A DNA stretch of 36,144 nt from Bacteroidota bacterium (GCA_027622005.1 JAQBZH010000001.1:88329-124472), one strand, 5' to 3'; numbered from the stretch's first letter, positions 23,489 to 33,223 are shown. Numbers and translations are program-made. The notes: generated by a model not told the origin, from the sequence alone.

Positions 23489-24619
23489 TTACTCAGAAAC
23501 GATGCGAAATCTGGTTCGAGTAATCGTCGGATTGCCGGAGTCAGCACCCACGGCTTCAAATCCGACGGCTTCAAAATAGGGAAGTGCTGCGGGTCGGTAG
23601 TTCACTTCTACGGGACCTTTTGCCATGATGTCATTCGTGGCCGTCATGCTTCCTGTCAACTTCAGCTCGGCAGAATCCTCGATCGTGATGGAATTTCCAG
23701 AGTACAAAATCCCCGTGATTTCAACATCTGCATTTTTGAGTTTGATATCGTTAATAACATAAAACGAGACTTTCCCGTTGACGCGGAAATCATGGTTGAT
23801 TTCTAACGTATTTCCGATAAAAACGACTGCGTGACCGTTCATGATGACATTGCCTGTCGTCTTCGCGTCGTTGCCCCAAAACCAGACTTCCGGGTCATTG
23901 GCTGAGCCCCCTAGATTGATGACTCCCGACCAGTTTGCGCTACCCGAACTGACGTGGTCGGCGTTTTCCATTGCTTCAGAGCTGGAAGGGTCGGGAGGGT
24001 TCAAATTCGATACTCCCTCACTGGCTACGGGCAGATCATCGGGATTAGAGCTGGGTTCAAAAATATCCTCCAGAGACATTCCCGAATCATTCTGAATGTT
24101 ATTTCCTGCAGACCCGAATCCGCTCACGTGTAGCTCATCTTTGATCTTAAGATCAGTATCCGCATGAACATTGGCATTGGTTCCACCATTCCCATTAACA
24201 GAGGATGGCTTTTCAAACTCCAGCGTATTTCCAGCAACGATGCCTGCAGCCATAAAAGATGGGGGCTCTTCACCAGAAGACTCAATGTCGTACTGGGTCA
24301 CAAGCACGGTCTCGGCTCCATTTGACGTTCCCCGGATAGTAACCTCGACCGGTCCATCAGCAGGTCCTGTCGCTGTAATTGTTAGGTCACCTTCGCTGGT
24401 ATGATGCACCACGCCAGATGGACGGTACTCATTAGGTTCGTTTCTGAGCTGGGACTCGACAAGTTTGACACCCGAATAGGCAATATTCCGAGAGATCACC
24501 TTATTTTCGTATATGCTCGATGTTTCGGTCTGCTCCATTGATGAGTCTAATTGTGACTGATGTAATACCATCGTTGTCATCACAGAACCGAGCACGATTA
24601 ACAATATTAGCTTTCCCAT
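23489..24619 (-). CDS. PilX-like pilus-associated protein
   Basis: This 376-residue protein starts MGKLILLIVLGSVMTTMVL, matching the MGKGILFLV start of the paralogue at 19829-21448. An ATG at 24655 would add 12 polar residues and is less likely. After the hydrophobic helix comes ISRNIAYSGVKLVESQLRN and then GDLTITATGPADGPVEVTIRG, which aligns with the paralogue. The C-terminal half is a series of short beta strands (VIMNGHAVVFIGNTLEINHD, then VSFYVINDIKLKNADVEITG, then SAELKLTGSMTATNDIMAKG) typical of stacked, right-handed surface folds seen in PilX-type proteins with DUF7305-like ends. It is probably anchored in the inner membrane or built into a pilus. It precedes the subtilase gene and is separated from it by a terminator. 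Confidence 0.55.
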   Translation of the reverse strand: MGKLILLIVLGSVMTTMVLHQSQLDSSMEQTETSSIYENKVISRNIAYSGVKLVESQLRNEPNEYRPSGVVHHTSEGDLTITATGPADGPVEVTIRGTSNGAETVLVTQYDIESSGEEPPSFMAAGIVAGNTLEFEKPSSVNGNGGTNANVHADTDLKIKDELHVSGFGSAGNNIQNDSGMSLEDIFEPSSNPDDLPVASEGVSNLNPPDPSSSEAMENADHVSSGSANWSGVINLGGSANDPEVWFWGNDAKTTGNVIMNGHAVVFIGNTLEINHDFRVNGKVSFYVINDIKLKNADVEITGILYSGNSITIEDSAELKLTGSMTATNDIMAKGPVEVNYRPAALPYFEAVGFEAVGADSGNPTITRTRFRIVSE

Positions 24620-24822
24620 TTCTTTCCCATTCGGATTATTGAGGGGATCCCTCATTTACGATATCGGTCAAAATCTGGAATTTTTAAATCAGCAGTCTAG
24701 CCCTGGATACTCAAGACCGCACCTGCCAGAGGGGATACCTTCACCCACTAAATCCTGTTTTACCCCCGCACCGCCTCGCTGGAAGGTTAAATCATGGTAA
24801 TTATTGCACCTGAGTTGTACCC

Positions 24823-24864
24823 AAAAAAGAAAACCCCTTGCAAGCCAACGACTTACAAGGGGTT
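24823..24864 (-). terminator. Intrinsic terminator of the tRNA gene
   Basis: On the minus strand a 13-base stem with one G-T pair (AACCCCTTGTAAG with CTTGCAAGGGGTT) and a 7-base loop is followed by TTCTTTTTT, four bases after the tRNA 3' end. Confidence 0.9.
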
Positions 24865-24868
24865 CAGG

Positions 24869-24942
24869 TGGGTCTAAATGGACTCGAACCATCGACCTCT
24901 ACGATGTCAACGTAGCGCTCTAACCAACTGAGCTATAGACCC
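24869..24942 (-). tRNA. tRNA-Val (anticodon GAC)
   Basis: The minus strand folds into a complete cloverleaf. The acceptor stem is GGGTCTA with TAGACCC, the D arm contains GCTCAGTTGGTTAGAGC, the anticodon stem is CTACG/CGTAG with loop TTGACAT (anticodon GAC), and the T arm contains GGTTCGAGTCC. The discriminator base is A. The CCA end is not encoded (the next bases are CCT), so it must be added after transcription. It has its own promoter and terminator. Confidence 0.96.
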
Positions 24943-25007
24943 GAAACTGAGTTCGGTGTTCGAATAAAACGGAGACTGGGTTCAAAAATTCTATTCGAAG
25001 GGTCGCA

Positions 25008-25037
25008 AATATACCCCTATATGGGTTCCGGAGTCAA
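25008..25037 (-). promoter_or_regulatory. Promoter of the tRNA-Val gene
   Basis: On the minus strand TTGACT (plus-strand 25032-25037) and TATATT (25008-25013) are separated by 18 bases, about 65 bases before the tRNA. TATATTTG also fits the TAnnTTTG -7 box of Bacteroidota. Confidence 0.65.
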
Positions 25038-25045
25038 CTTTACAA

Positions 25046-25732
25046 TTAGAATCCCACGCGAAGAGAGAGGACTGGGTTGGATTCTATTGGCGCTGACAGC
25101 GACGCGGTTACATTAACCCGCCCTGCGCGGCTTGCTTTCCGAGCCGAAATAGCCCCGGAAAGTAGTCGATTAACGACCAAACTGGCTATAATAATCGATT
25201 TTCGTCGCCGAAGAGATTCGGCATCGTTTCGTAGGTCGCGGAATTCGTTGAAAGCTTCTTCAGACTCCCATTCCCACTGAAAGGACGGATCTGATACGTA
25301 ATCAATTTGGTCCCATTGGCGGTTACGCAACATCGTTTCCAGAAAAATCTCAGAGGACTCGAAAGCCGCCAAGTTTAGAAAAAAGGTTCTGTTTTTACCG
25401 TCAACAATGGCCTGTGCCGATCCAGATGCCAGAGTCGTATACGAATCGACTAGACTGTTTCGGTGCCATTCACTTCCAAATAGGGAAATCCAAAGACTGA
25501 CATCCGCCGCAGCATACGTCACAGCCCAACCGCTCCATTTCCCATCATTGACATATTTATGTCCAAGTCCAGGTAGTAGAATCGATAAGGCGAGGGCTTT
25601 CTTAGCAGAGACTGTCGAAACGTTTTCAACCGAAGTTGAATTTGAAAGGTCGGCTCGATTTTGAGCTACAGCCGGCACACCGAGGATCCATACAAACAGA
25701 ACAAAACCAATAAAATAATCCTTGCTAACCAT
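25046..25732 (-). CDS. DUF5683-type membrane/envelope protein
   Basis: This 228-residue protein has a signal peptide ending in AVAQ near residue 24. A hydrophobic block follows, starting ALALSILLPGLGHKYVNDGK and continuing WSGWAVTYAAADVSLWISLF, the signature of the DUF5683 family common in Bacteroidota. A conserved middle segment (YVSDPSFQWEW, then RDLRNDAESLRRRK) and a further hydrophobic segment (IIIASLVVNRLLSGAI) follow. The C-terminus ends LSLRVGF, with a terminal Phe as in proteins that insert in or pass to the outer membrane. The function is unknown in the family. It stands directly upstream of the tRNA promoter on the same strand. Confidence 0.65.
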   Translation of the reverse strand: MVSKDYFIGFVLFVWILGVPAVAQNRADLSNSTSVENVSTVSAKKALALSILLPGLGHKYVNDGKWSGWAVTYAAADVSLWISLFGSEWHRNSLVDSYTTLASGSAQAIVDGKNRTFFLNLAAFESSEIFLETMLRNRQWDQIDYVSDPSFQWEWESEEAFNEFRDLRNDAESLRRRKSIIIASLVVNRLLSGAISARKASRAGRVNVTASLSAPIESNPVLSLRVGF

Positions 25733-25870
25733 AAGTCGGAGTTGATGCTAATCCGTCACAACTGAGAAGAATTATGATCTCGAAAGAAAACATCTCACAA
25801 GGTCATGATCACCGTCGATGTACGAGAACAGAGCCGTCCGGATCCGCAAGGGATTTATTTCTCCGTGCCG

Positions 25871-26671
25871 TTAGTTCGCCATTCTCTTTAGACGACGAAA
25901 CGATATCTCGTCAAAGACCTTTGCGAGTATATTTTTATCTACGTCTTCACCCTCAACATTGACAACAACCACGAAACGGTTCTCTACAATGACCACGCCG
26001 TGTGTTTTAACACTAGAGCCTTCATATTCGGCCGATTCAAATCCAGGATACCCGCCAAACTTGGTAGTGCGCTCGAATCCATCAACATTTTCTGAGTCTA
26101 TTTCTCGATCAAGCCAATCGAAACCCATAGAGGTTATACCTTTCATCGTACCAAGGTCACTGATGGCCAATTCCATGGTAAGATCGTGACGGCTGTTTTC
26201 GTACTGACCTTCAATCACCGAAAAACGTATTCCTAAGGCGTTTTTGTTTGACCCCTTTACATTAATCAGTTTAAATCCTTCAACCTCTTCAGGTAGTAAT
26301 TCTTTGAAATCGCGGTAGTCAATTACCGTGACTTTCGAGTCTTCTTTGAGGCGACCACCGATTCGTTCAAGCGTTGCCCCGATACTCTCAAGGCCCGACT
26401 CCACCGCCGTTTCAATTTCTTGGCTAATTTTTTCTAGCTCCTCATCCGAAAGTTTGCGATCAAGCTTTTCTTCCAGCTCGTCCCGAAGTTCGCTTATTTC
26501 TTCTTCGGCTCGTTCCAATTCGCGATCAACGTCCTTCTCAATACGTCTTACGCGTTCCTCGGCAATTTCTCGGTCCGAACTTCCGCAACCTGAAGTCACC
26601 GCTAAAATGAACGCGGATAAACAAAGAAACAGAGGAAGCCTAATTCTGAGACGGCGAAATGTATAGTTCAT
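25871..26671 (-). CDS. Coiled-coil lipoprotein of unknown function
   Basis: This 266-residue protein has a lipoprotein signal with Cys29 in VTSGC. Residues 33-105 form a strongly charged coiled coil rich in Glu and Arg (RIEKDVDRELERAEEEISEL and onward). The C-terminal domain of about 150 residues begins VTVIDYRDFKELLPEEVEGF and includes ELAISDLGTMKGI and FERTTKFGGYPGFESAEYEG. I do not recognise an experimentally known family, though this C-terminal pattern occurs in Bacteroidota lipoproteins. It would be tethered to a membrane and reach out through the coil. It lies downstream of icmF with a 97-base gap, so it may have its own promoter. Confidence 0.7.
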   Translation of the reverse strand: MNYTFRRLRIRLPLFLCLSAFILAVTSGCGSSDREIAEERVRRIEKDVDRELERAEEEISELRDELEEKLDRKLSDEELEKISQEIETAVESGLESIGATLERIGGRLKEDSKVTVIDYRDFKELLPEEVEGFKLINVKGSNKNALGIRFSVIEGQYENSRHDLTMELAISDLGTMKGITSMGFDWLDREIDSENVDGFERTTKFGGYPGFESAEYEGSSVKTHGVVIVENRFVVVVNVEGEDVDKNILAKVFDEISFRRLKRMAN

Positions 26672-26768
26672 GTTCGACAGTGGTTTGAATCCCGTTTTTT
26701 AGGGATTACGGGGATTGTCGAAAAAGGTGACACCATCATTTTGCTGCGAAGTTCAGCAAAAATATGAC

Positions 26769-29700
26769 TTACATGCTTCTGCGATATTGACCACCCACTT
26801 CAAACAACGCATGGGTAATGTCACCTAAAGAACATACCGTTACCGCGTCCATTAGGGCCTCGAACGTGTTTTCGCTGCTACGCGCCGTTTCGGTGAGCTT
26901 TTCCAGCGCCATCTTCCCGTCGGCGGGATTTCGCTTTTGAAATGACCTCAAGTTGCTGATCTGTCGCTTCTTCTCTTCGTCCGTCGATCTCATGAGAGGT
27001 ACGGGTTCGCCCACCCCCGAAGAACTATTTTTTTCGATGCGGAAAGTATTAACCCCCACAATCGGAAGTTCGCCCGAAAGCTTTTTGCGTTCGTAAAAGA
27101 GGCTTTCCTCCTGGATTTTAGAGCGTTGGTACATTGTTTCCATGGCCCCTAGGACGCCACCACGGTCATTGATTCGCTCGAATTCAACTAGAACTGCTTC
27201 TTCAACCAAGTCCGTTAGTTCATCTATGATGTACGACCCTTGAAGGGGATTTTCATTCATCGCCAATCCCAGTTCACGATTGATAATTAACTGGATGGCT
27301 ATAGCCCGACGAACACTTTCTTCGGTTGGGGTCGTAATGGCCTCGTCGTAGGCGTTGGTGTGTAACGAGTTACAGTTGTCGTAGATGGCCATGAGCGCCT
27401 GAAGCGTGGTCCGAATATCGTTAAACTGAATTTCCTGGGCGTGAAGGCTTCTACCGGATGTCTGAATATGGTACTTCAGCATCTGACTGCGTTCGTTAGC
27501 ACCGTATCGATCCCGCATGGCTACCGACCAAATGCGCCGTGCGACCCTTCCAATAACAGAATACTCAGGGTCCATGCCGTTGGAGAAGAAAAACGAGAGG
27601 TTTGGCGCGAAATCATCGATACTCATTCCCCTAGCCAAATAATACTCTACAAAGGTAAATCCATTGGAAAGGGTAAAAGCTAGCTGACTAATAGGGTTGG
27701 CACCAGCCTCGGCAATGTGATACCCTGAGATGGACACCGAATAGAAATTGCGGATGTTTTGGTTGATGAAATACTGCTGCACATCGCCCATCATTCGGAG
27801 CGCAAATTCGGCAGAAAAAATGCAGGTGTTTTGGGCCTGATCTTCTTTTAAAATATCGGCCTGAACCGTTCCGCGAACTACTTTTAAGGTTCTCGTACGG
27901 ATGGATTGGAAGACACCCTCTTCAAGGAGACCCCACGTTACCAATTGCGCCCCATGAGTGCCTAAAAGACCTAAACCAAGTGCATTGTGTGAGCGCGGAA
28001 GGTCTGCTTCTGGTCCCGTAGGGCCGGTGGGAGAATAAACGGGTTGTCCGCTTCCTAAATGTTCTTTGATTTTCGTAAACACCGTTTCCCACGTTCCAGC
28101 ATCTCTAAAATGTTGCTCAATTTGTTGGTCAACGGCCGTATTCAAAAACATGGCCAGCAGCATAGGCGCGGGACCATTAATGGTCATGGAAACGCTTGTA
28201 GCGGCATCACACAAATCAAAACCCGAATAGAGCTTTTTCATGTCGTCCAGCGTACAAATGGACACTCCGGCGTTGCCGACCTTGCCATAAATATCGGGTC
28301 GTTCATGCGGGTCGAAACCGTAAAGCGTCACAGAATCGAACGCCGTGGACAGGCGTTTAGCCGGCATGTTTTCAGAAACGAGGTGAAAACGCCGATTGGT
28401 TCTTTCGGGGCTTCCTTCACCCGCAAACATGCGAGTTGGATCCTCGCCAACGCGTTTAAACGGAAAAACTCCCGATGTAAAGGGGAAAAATCCTGGGAGA
28501 TTTTCTAACAACGCAAAACGAAGTTGTTCTCCCGGGTCCAGGGTTCTAGGGAGCGCGACTCTCGGAATTTTGGTTCCAGAAAGCGACTCCGTATAGAGTG
28601 GTACCGTAAAATCTTTTCCACGGACGGTGTACGTATAGGCATCTTGGCGATACGCATTGGCCAGACGATCCCACCCTTCAATAATGGCTCGTGATGTGAT
28701 AGAAAGTCGATCCCACCATCGCTCTGCCATTTTAGACAAACGCGCTTCCAAGACCTCTTTATCCTCTGGAGCCCACTCTTGAACTTGAGCCAAAGCGCCT
28801 TTTACCTGCCCCCATTTGCGAGCAATCTCAATTTGGGTTTGCGCTTGCTGTCGATACGTTCGACAAGAATCTGAAATGTCGCCTAAATAGCGCTGACGCT
28901 TAGCCGGAATTAAGGCTTCTGACTGCCGTCCTTTTACTGGCAGTGCCGTCGAAGTGTATTTTGTCGAGGTCCGTTTGAAACGGTAACTATCATTTAGCTT
29001 GTTCAGCAAAGCTAAATATAAATTGGTGACGCCAGCGTCGTTAAAATGAGATGCCATGGTCGGATAAACAGGCATGTCTTCAGCAGAGGAATGAAACTCC
29101 ATCCGGTTGCGCTGCATCTGCTTGCGGACGTCCCTTAGCGCATCTTCGCTCCCTCGCTTTTCGAATTTGTTCAAGGCTACAAAATCGGCGACATCTAGCA
29201 TGCCAATTTTTTCTAGCTGAGTCGGGGCGCCGAATTCCTGCGTCATCACATAGATGGACAGGTCGGTCATATCTGCGATTTCCGTGTCACTCTGTCCGAT
29301 TCCGGCCGTCTCAAGAATAATCAAATCGAATCCGGCAGCCTGGCATACTGAAATAGATTCGCGAAGCGCGGCAGATGTCGCTTTGTTCGCCTGTCGGGTA
29401 GCCAAAGAGCGCATGTATACCCGATTGTCGGCCATATCGTAGATGGAGTTCATACGGATACGATCGCCTAATAATGCGCCACCGGTCGATTTTTTGGTTG
29501 GGTCAACGGACAGGATCGCAATAGTGATCTGATCAAAATCTGTGACAAAACGGCGAACCAATTCATCCGTTAGCGTCGATTTTCCAGCTCCACCGGTTCC
29601 GGTAATCCCAATTGTCGGAGCATTTAGAGTGATTCGGCCCGCACCATCTCCACCTGGCGAAGATGCCTCAACCAAAGAAATCGATCTCGCTACCCCTTTG

Positions 29701-30200
29701 GGGTCCGAATCGTTTTTGTGATAAGAAAGGGGAGTGACCGAAAAATCGCACTGTTCCATCATCCAGTCTATCATTCCGCGAAGGCCCATTTGCAGGCCGT
29801 CTTCTGGCGAAAAGATTCTCGTTATCCCATATGCGTGGAGCTCTTCAATTTCTTCCGGTACGATGACTCCGCCGCCACCACCAAATACCTTGATGTGCCC
29901 GGCTCCTCGCTCGCGAAGTAGGTCAACCATGTACTTAAAGTACTCCATGTGGCCGCCTTGATACGAGGAAATCGCGATTCCTTGAACGTCTTCTTGGATT
30001 GCCGTATTAACGATTTCTAAAACGGATCTGTTGTGTCCTAAATGAATCACTTCTGCACCAGCCGACTGAAGTACCCGTCGCATAATGTTTATGGCAGCAT
30101 CATGTCCGTCGAAAAGACTGGCTGCCGTCACAAACCGAATGGGTTGAGACGACACGAAGCCAGCGGCTTCAGAGTTCAGAACGGAAGGGGTAGATTCCAT
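26769..30200 (-). CDS. icmF: Fused isobutyryl-CoA mutase IcmF (B12-dependent)
   Basis: This 1143-residue enzyme fuses a B12-binding domain, a G-protein chaperone and the mutase catalytic domain, and interconverts isobutyryl-CoA and n-butyryl-CoA using adenosylcobalamin. The N-terminus has the cobalamin box LFDGHDAAI and SSYQGGH. Residues 190-400 hold the GTPase ([18 protein letters not shown], then [20 protein letters not shown], then NKFEKRG). The C-terminal catalytic part includes [20 protein letters not shown] and [14 protein letters not shown]. Two substrate residues point to isobutyryl- rather than methylmalonyl-CoA: Phe in GVFPF where MCM has Tyr, and Gln in DQAQNT near residue 788 where MCM has Arg. 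It is slightly longer than typical IcmF. The gene is a single unit. It has no link to the shell genes in position. Confidence 0.93.
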   Translation of the reverse strand: MESTPSVLNSEAAGFVSSQPIRFVTAASLFDGHDAAINIMRRVLQSAGAEVIHLGHNRSVLEIVNTAIQEDVQGIAISSYQGGHMEYFKYMVDLLRERGAGHIKVFGGGGGVIVPEEIEELHAYGITRIFSPEDGLQMGLRGMIDWMMEQCDFSVTPLSYHKNDSDPKGVARSISLVEASSPGGDGAGRITLNAPTIGITGTGGAGKSTLTDELVRRFVTDFDQITIAILSVDPTKKSTGGALLGDRIRMNSIYDMADNRVYMRSLATRQANKATSAALRESISVCQAAGFDLIILETAGIGQSDTEIADMTDLSIYVMTQEFGAPTQLEKIGMLDVADFVALNKFEKRGSEDALRDVRKQMQRNRMEFHSSAEDMPVYPTMASHFNDAGVTNLYLALLNKLNDSYRFKRTSTKYTSTALPVKGRQSEALIPAKRQRYLGDISDSCRTYRQQAQTQIEIARKWGQVKGALAQVQEWAPEDKEVLEARLSKMAERWWDRLSITSRAIIEGWDRLANAYRQDAYTYTVRGKDFTVPLYTESLSGTKIPRVALPRTLDPGEQLRFALLENLPGFFPFTSGVFPFKRVGEDPTRMFAGEGSPERTNRRFHLVSENMPAKRLSTAFDSVTLYGFDPHERPDIYGKVGNAGVSICTLDDMKKLYSGFDLCDAATSVSMTINGPAPMLLAMFLNTAVDQQIEQHFRDAGTWETVFTKIKEHLGSGQPVYSPTGPTGPEADLPRSHNALGLGLLGTHGAQLVTWGLLEEGVFQSIRTRTLKVVRGTVQADILKEDQAQNTCIFSAEFALRMMGDVQQYFINQNIRNFYSVSISGYHIAEAGANPISQLAFTLSNGFTFVEYYLARGMSIDDFAPNLSFFFSNGMDPEYSVIGRVARRIWSVAMRDRYGANERSQMLKYHIQTSGRSLHAQEIQFNDIRTTLQALMAIYDNCNSLHTNAYDEAITTPTEESVRRAIAIQLIINRELGLAMNENPLQGSYIIDELTDLVEEAVLVEFERINDRGGVLGAMETMYQRSKIQEESLFYERKKLSGELPIVGVNTFRIEKNSSSGVGEPVPLMRSTDEEKKRQISNLRSFQKRNPADGKMALEKLTETARSSENTFEALMDAVTVCSLGDITHALFEVGGQYRRSM

Positions 30201-30305
30201 AAGGGACTAAGAAAAAACAAAAGGGAAAAAACGGATTTGGACGGACAAAATTCTTCGACCTTCAGACATCCAAGTACGCTTTTAAAGATAACAGGTTTTC
30301 AAACA

Positions 30306-30348
30306 CGGAAAATGCCCCGAAAACGGAAACAACCGGAAAACGGAAAAC
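30306..30348. repeat. Cluster of CGGAAA-type short repeats ahead of icmF
   Basis: Four copies of CGGAAAA or CGGAAAC (30306, 30324, 30334 and 30341, plus-strand reading) and one CGAAAAC occur within 43 bases, about 110-150 bases upstream of icmF. They could be regulator sites or simple low-complexity drift. Confidence 0.35.
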
Positions 30349-30404
30349 GTCGTAGAACGCTTCTTTGGCGACTCGTTGTTAACCACGTTTGAGCTGAGGT
30401 GGTT

Positions 30405-31082
30405 TTAAAACTCGCTGAACGACAGAGCCGAGACGGATTGCCCGGAAATACAATATCGAGCTTGCCAAATCTGGCCCGTCGGGTCTACGATTTGAGCAGT
30501 GGCAGTTGCCGTGTCGATTTTAAGGTTGACATTTCGCGGAGAGCTTCTAAGACCGACTCCCATGCCTTTCAGGACCGATTCCTTGAGAGTCCAACAAAGG
30601 AATAATTTCATCGACTCGGGTACATCTAATGACGCGATATGATTTCGTTCGCCGTCAGCCAGGATATAGTCTAAAAGCTGGCTAGGTTTGGCTCGAACGT
30701 CTTCCAAATCAATTCCTACAGGACGAGGAGCCGCGACCGCTAAAGCCGTTTCTCCGGAATGAGCCAAAGACACGTGAAAATTCGAATCCGGATTCATGAG
30801 CTGACCAGAAGGGGCAGCCGCCAGTGTCACTTTGTTGGCGGGAATGGAAAGAATATCAGATAAGAGTAAACGAAGCGCAATTCTACCCAATGTAAAGCCA
30901 TTCTTGCGCAATGGATGCTTCATCTCCTCCCGGCGAAGAAGCTCTTCCTCAGTCAAAATGGAGGAAACATTCTGGCCTGAGTAGGCGCCCCACTCCGCTT
31001 GGCGGACAAAAAAGCCTTCGGGTAAATCGCCGAAATCAATTAGATTTCTGGGTGATTTCCCTTCAACCTTGTCCAGCGACAC
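30405..31082 (-). CDS. 4'-phosphopantetheinyl transferase (Sfp-like)
   Basis: The product activates acyl or peptidyl carrier proteins by attaching the phosphopantetheine arm of CoA. The family signatures are present: FHVSLAHSGETALAVA, VGIDLEDVRAKP with the Mg-binding acidic pair, and LCWTLKESVLKGMGVGL with the WxxKE motif. There is no ATG in the N-terminal part. A GTG at 31082 overlaps the stop codon of the superoxide dismutase gene by one base and gives 225 residues, a normal Sfp length. A TTG at 31121 would run 40 bases into that gene. The overlap suggests coupling to the dismutase gene. The carrier protein served is unknown; no polyketide or peptide synthetase is in the window. Confidence 0.87.
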   Translation of the reverse strand: MSLDKVEGKSPRNLIDFGDLPEGFFVRQAEWGAYSGQNVSSILTEEELLRREEMKHPLRKNGFTLGRIALRLLLSDILSIPANKVTLAAAPSGQLMNPDSNFHVSLAHSGETALAVAAPRPVGIDLEDVRAKPSQLLDYILADGERNHIASLDVPESMKLFLCWTLKESVLKGMGVGLRSSPRNVNLKIDTATATAQIVDPTGQIWQARYCISGQSVSALSFSEF

Positions 31083-31693
31083 TACTTTGCAGCCGCAAAA
31101 TTGGCAGCGACGGCTTCCCAATTGACGATCTTCCAGAAGGCTTCGACGTAGTCAGGTCGTCTATTTTGATAGTTGAGGTAATAGGCATGCTCCCATACAT
31201 CCAGCCCCAAAAGGGGGGTGTGTCCTTCCATATAAGGACTATCCTGATTTCCAGTAGAGTACACCTTTAAAGCGCCACTTCCATCGACGACTAGCCAGGC
31301 CCAACCAGAACCAAAACGGTTACCGGCGGCCTCTGAGAAGACGCTTTTGAAAGCGTCAAAAGACCCAAAAGCTGCATTTATGGCAGCGGCCAATGAAGCC
31401 GTAGGCGCCCCTCCACCGTTTGGGGAGAGTGTTTCCCAAAAAAGGCTGTGATTTGCGTGTCCGCCGCCATGGTTCTTAAGCGCCCCTTGGATTGCTGCAG
31501 GAGCACTGCTAATTCCCCTCAATACATCCTCAATACTCTTCGAAGCCAGCTCAGGGTGACCTTCTAGAGCGGCATTCAGCTTTGCAACGTAGGTCGCATG
31601 ATGTTTTCCATGGTGGATCTCCATCGTGCGAGCATCAACGTGCGGCTCAAGGGCGTTAAAAGCGTAGGGTAGGGCAGGAAGAATATGTGACAT
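31082..31693 (-). CDS. sodA: Superoxide dismutase, Fe/Mn family
   Basis: This 203-residue enzyme dismutates superoxide in the cytoplasm. The metal ligands are visible: His27 in [12 protein letters not shown], His82 in [11 protein letters not shown], and the Asp and His of [12 protein letters not shown] near residues 165 and 169. The segment [10 protein letters not shown] fits the Mn-type side of the family, but metal preference cannot be settled from sequence. The length is normal and the ATG at 31693 gives the standard N-terminus ([20 protein letters not shown]). The gene lies 70 bases after nuoN and just before the phosphopantetheinyl transferase gene, so it may be read through from the respiratory operon. 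Confidence 0.95.
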   Translation of the reverse strand: MSHILPALPYAFNALEPHVDARTMEIHHGKHHATYVAKLNAALEGHPELASKSIEDVLRGISSAPAAIQGALKNHGGGHANHSLFWETLSPNGGGAPTASLAAAINAAFGSFDAFKSVFSEAAGNRFGSGWAWLVVDGSGALKVYSTGNQDSPYMEGHTPLLGLDVWEHAYYLNYQNRRPDYVEAFWKIVNWEAVAANFAAAK

Positions 31694-31763
31694 GATTAGC
31701 TCGGTCTTTGGATACTTCGAATCAAAAACAATGGTACTTTTGGCTCACTTACGTGATCCCGCC

Positions 31764-33215
31764 TTAAAAGAAGCTGCCAGTAAGTTCGATGGCGTAGGTC
31801 GTTACACCCAACAGGAAAAGCAGCACCACACAAAAAATCAAAACGGCTGCCGACGATTTCGGAATCACAAAATTAGTTGCGGCTGCTCCCGACTGGGCAT
31901 CTTCAGGTTTCATGAAAAAGACGACCAGGACGCGGAGGTAGTAATAAGCTGAAACGGCGCTGGTTAGTACCCCGACGATGGCAAGCCAAACATATCCAGC
32001 TTCAACAGCCGGCGCAAAAACAGCCCATTTGCCTAAAAACCCGCCAAGGGGTGGAAATCCGGCAAGACTGAACATAAATACCGCCATCGTCCATCCGAGA
32101 AGTGGTTTTTTATATCCAATTCCCGCGAGGGAATCAAGAGTCTGCTCTGATCCTTCCTTTTTGTCCCACTCTAATAGCGCAATAACGCCGAATGCTCCAA
32201 TGTTCATAATGGTGTAAACCATCAAATAAAAGAGTGCTCCGGAATAACCGTCTGCAGAACCGGCGGCCAATCCAACCAAAATATAACCGGCATGTGCGAT
32301 GGACGAATAGGCCAACATACGCTTGATATTGCTTTGGGAAAGCGCAATCACATTTCCCAAAACCATCGTGATCACCGCAAATACGGCTAAAACCTCGCTC
32401 CATCGTTCACCAGGAAGCGCCACGTTTAAAATGAGAATGAGCGACGCAAATGCAGCGGTTTTGGACGCTGTGGACATAAATCCGGTTATGGTCGTCGGTG
32501 CGCCTTGGTATACATCGGGGGTCCACATGTGAAATGGAGCCGCGCTTACCTTAAACAAAAAACCCACCAGAAGCATTGCGACTCCGGCCCAAAAAACAAT
32601 GCTTCCGCCGTCAGCTACGGTATCTCTCATAGCAGAGATATCCATGGTCCCCGTAGCCCCATACAACAAAGCTATTCCGTACAAAAAGAAGCCCGTAGAA
32701 AATGCGCCCAATAAAAAGTATTTAAACGCGCTTTCCGTTGATCCGGGGCCAGAGCGAATGAACCCGGTCAGGATATAGAGGCAGATTGACATGGTTTCAA
32801 GCCCAACAAACACGGTCACTAGGTTGTTGGCTGATCCCAAAACAAGCATCCCCACTGTAGCAAATAGGATCATGCTGTAGGCTTCGCCAATATTGTGACC
32901 TATCCGCTTGAGGTAGGGGGCCGTTAGGATCACGGAAAGAACACCGCTTCCCAAAACCAAAGCATTGACAAACGCTGCGGAGCCGCCCGTCCTTAGCATA
33001 TTGTAATATGCCATTCCTTCAGCTGACCCAATTCGAGAAACCTCGAATACAAATCCAGCCGTTAATGCCAGCCCTGCAATCCACGGGGTAGCTGCGTGAC
33101 GATTCTTAAATGCGTCGAATACCACTAACGCGAGGCCAGCGAGCGCTACGATCAACAAGGACATGGTGTTAGCCAGGTCGCCAGTCATCGATGCATATGC
33201 TTGAGAAAGATCCAT
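31764..33215 (-). CDS. nuoN: NADH-quinone oxidoreductase subunit N
   Basis: This 483-residue antiporter-like membrane subunit of complex I is one of three proton-channel subunits (with L and M). About 14 hydrophobic segments run through it. Family motifs include LVTVFVGLETMSICLYILTG, with the conserved Glu and helix break, and VSAAPFHMWTPDVYQGAPT, with the conserved Lys region just before (LLVGFLFKVSAAP). Later, KRMLAYSSIAHAGYILVGLA and LAGFPPLGGFLGKW complete the NuoN pattern. Length and start agree with the family. It follows pcd by 8 bases. It passes protons across the inner membrane, driven by NADH oxidation with menaquinone as the likely acceptor. Confidence 0.95.
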   Translation of the reverse strand: MDLSQAYASMTGDLANTMSLLIVALAGLALVVFDAFKNRHAATPWIAGLALTAGFVFEVSRIGSAEGMAYYNMLRTGGSAAFVNALVLGSGVLSVILTAPYLKRIGHNIGEAYSMILFATVGMLVLGSANNLVTVFVGLETMSICLYILTGFIRSGPGSTESAFKYFLLGAFSTGFFLYGIALLYGATGTMDISAMRDTVADGGSIVFWAGVAMLLVGFLFKVSAAPFHMWTPDVYQGAPTTITGFMSTASKTAAFASLILILNVALPGERWSEVLAVFAVITMVLGNVIALSQSNIKRMLAYSSIAHAGYILVGLAAGSADGYSGALFYLMVYTIMNIGAFGVIALLEWDKKEGSEQTLDSLAGIGYKKPLLGWTMAVFMFSLAGFPPLGGFLGKWAVFAPAVEAGYVWLAIVGVLTSAVSAYYYLRVLVVFFMKPEDAQSGAAATNFVIPKSSAAVLIFCVVLLFLLGVTTYAIELTGSFF

Positions 33216-33223
33216 AATGGTCG

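Noticed and set aside
24641-24653. Palindrome GAGGGGATCCCTC near the start of the second PilX-like gene
   Set aside because: It is short, overlaps the possible upstream start of the gene and has no second copy that I could see.
24689-24892. Minus-strand 67-codon frame upstream of the second PilX-like gene
   Set aside because: It runs through the 3' part of the tRNA-Val gene and through its terminator, and the protein has no recognisable pattern.
26328-26666. Plus-strand Ser-rich frame opposite the coiled-coil lipoprotein
   Set aside because: The serine runs are the complement of the Glu/Arg coiled-coil codons, and the minus-strand frame has a proper lipoprotein signal.
26769-30200. IcmF as cargo of the shell proteins
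   Set aside because: It is B12-dependent like some compartment enzymes, but it lies more than 23 kb away in its own unit, and no encapsulation helix is visible at its ends.
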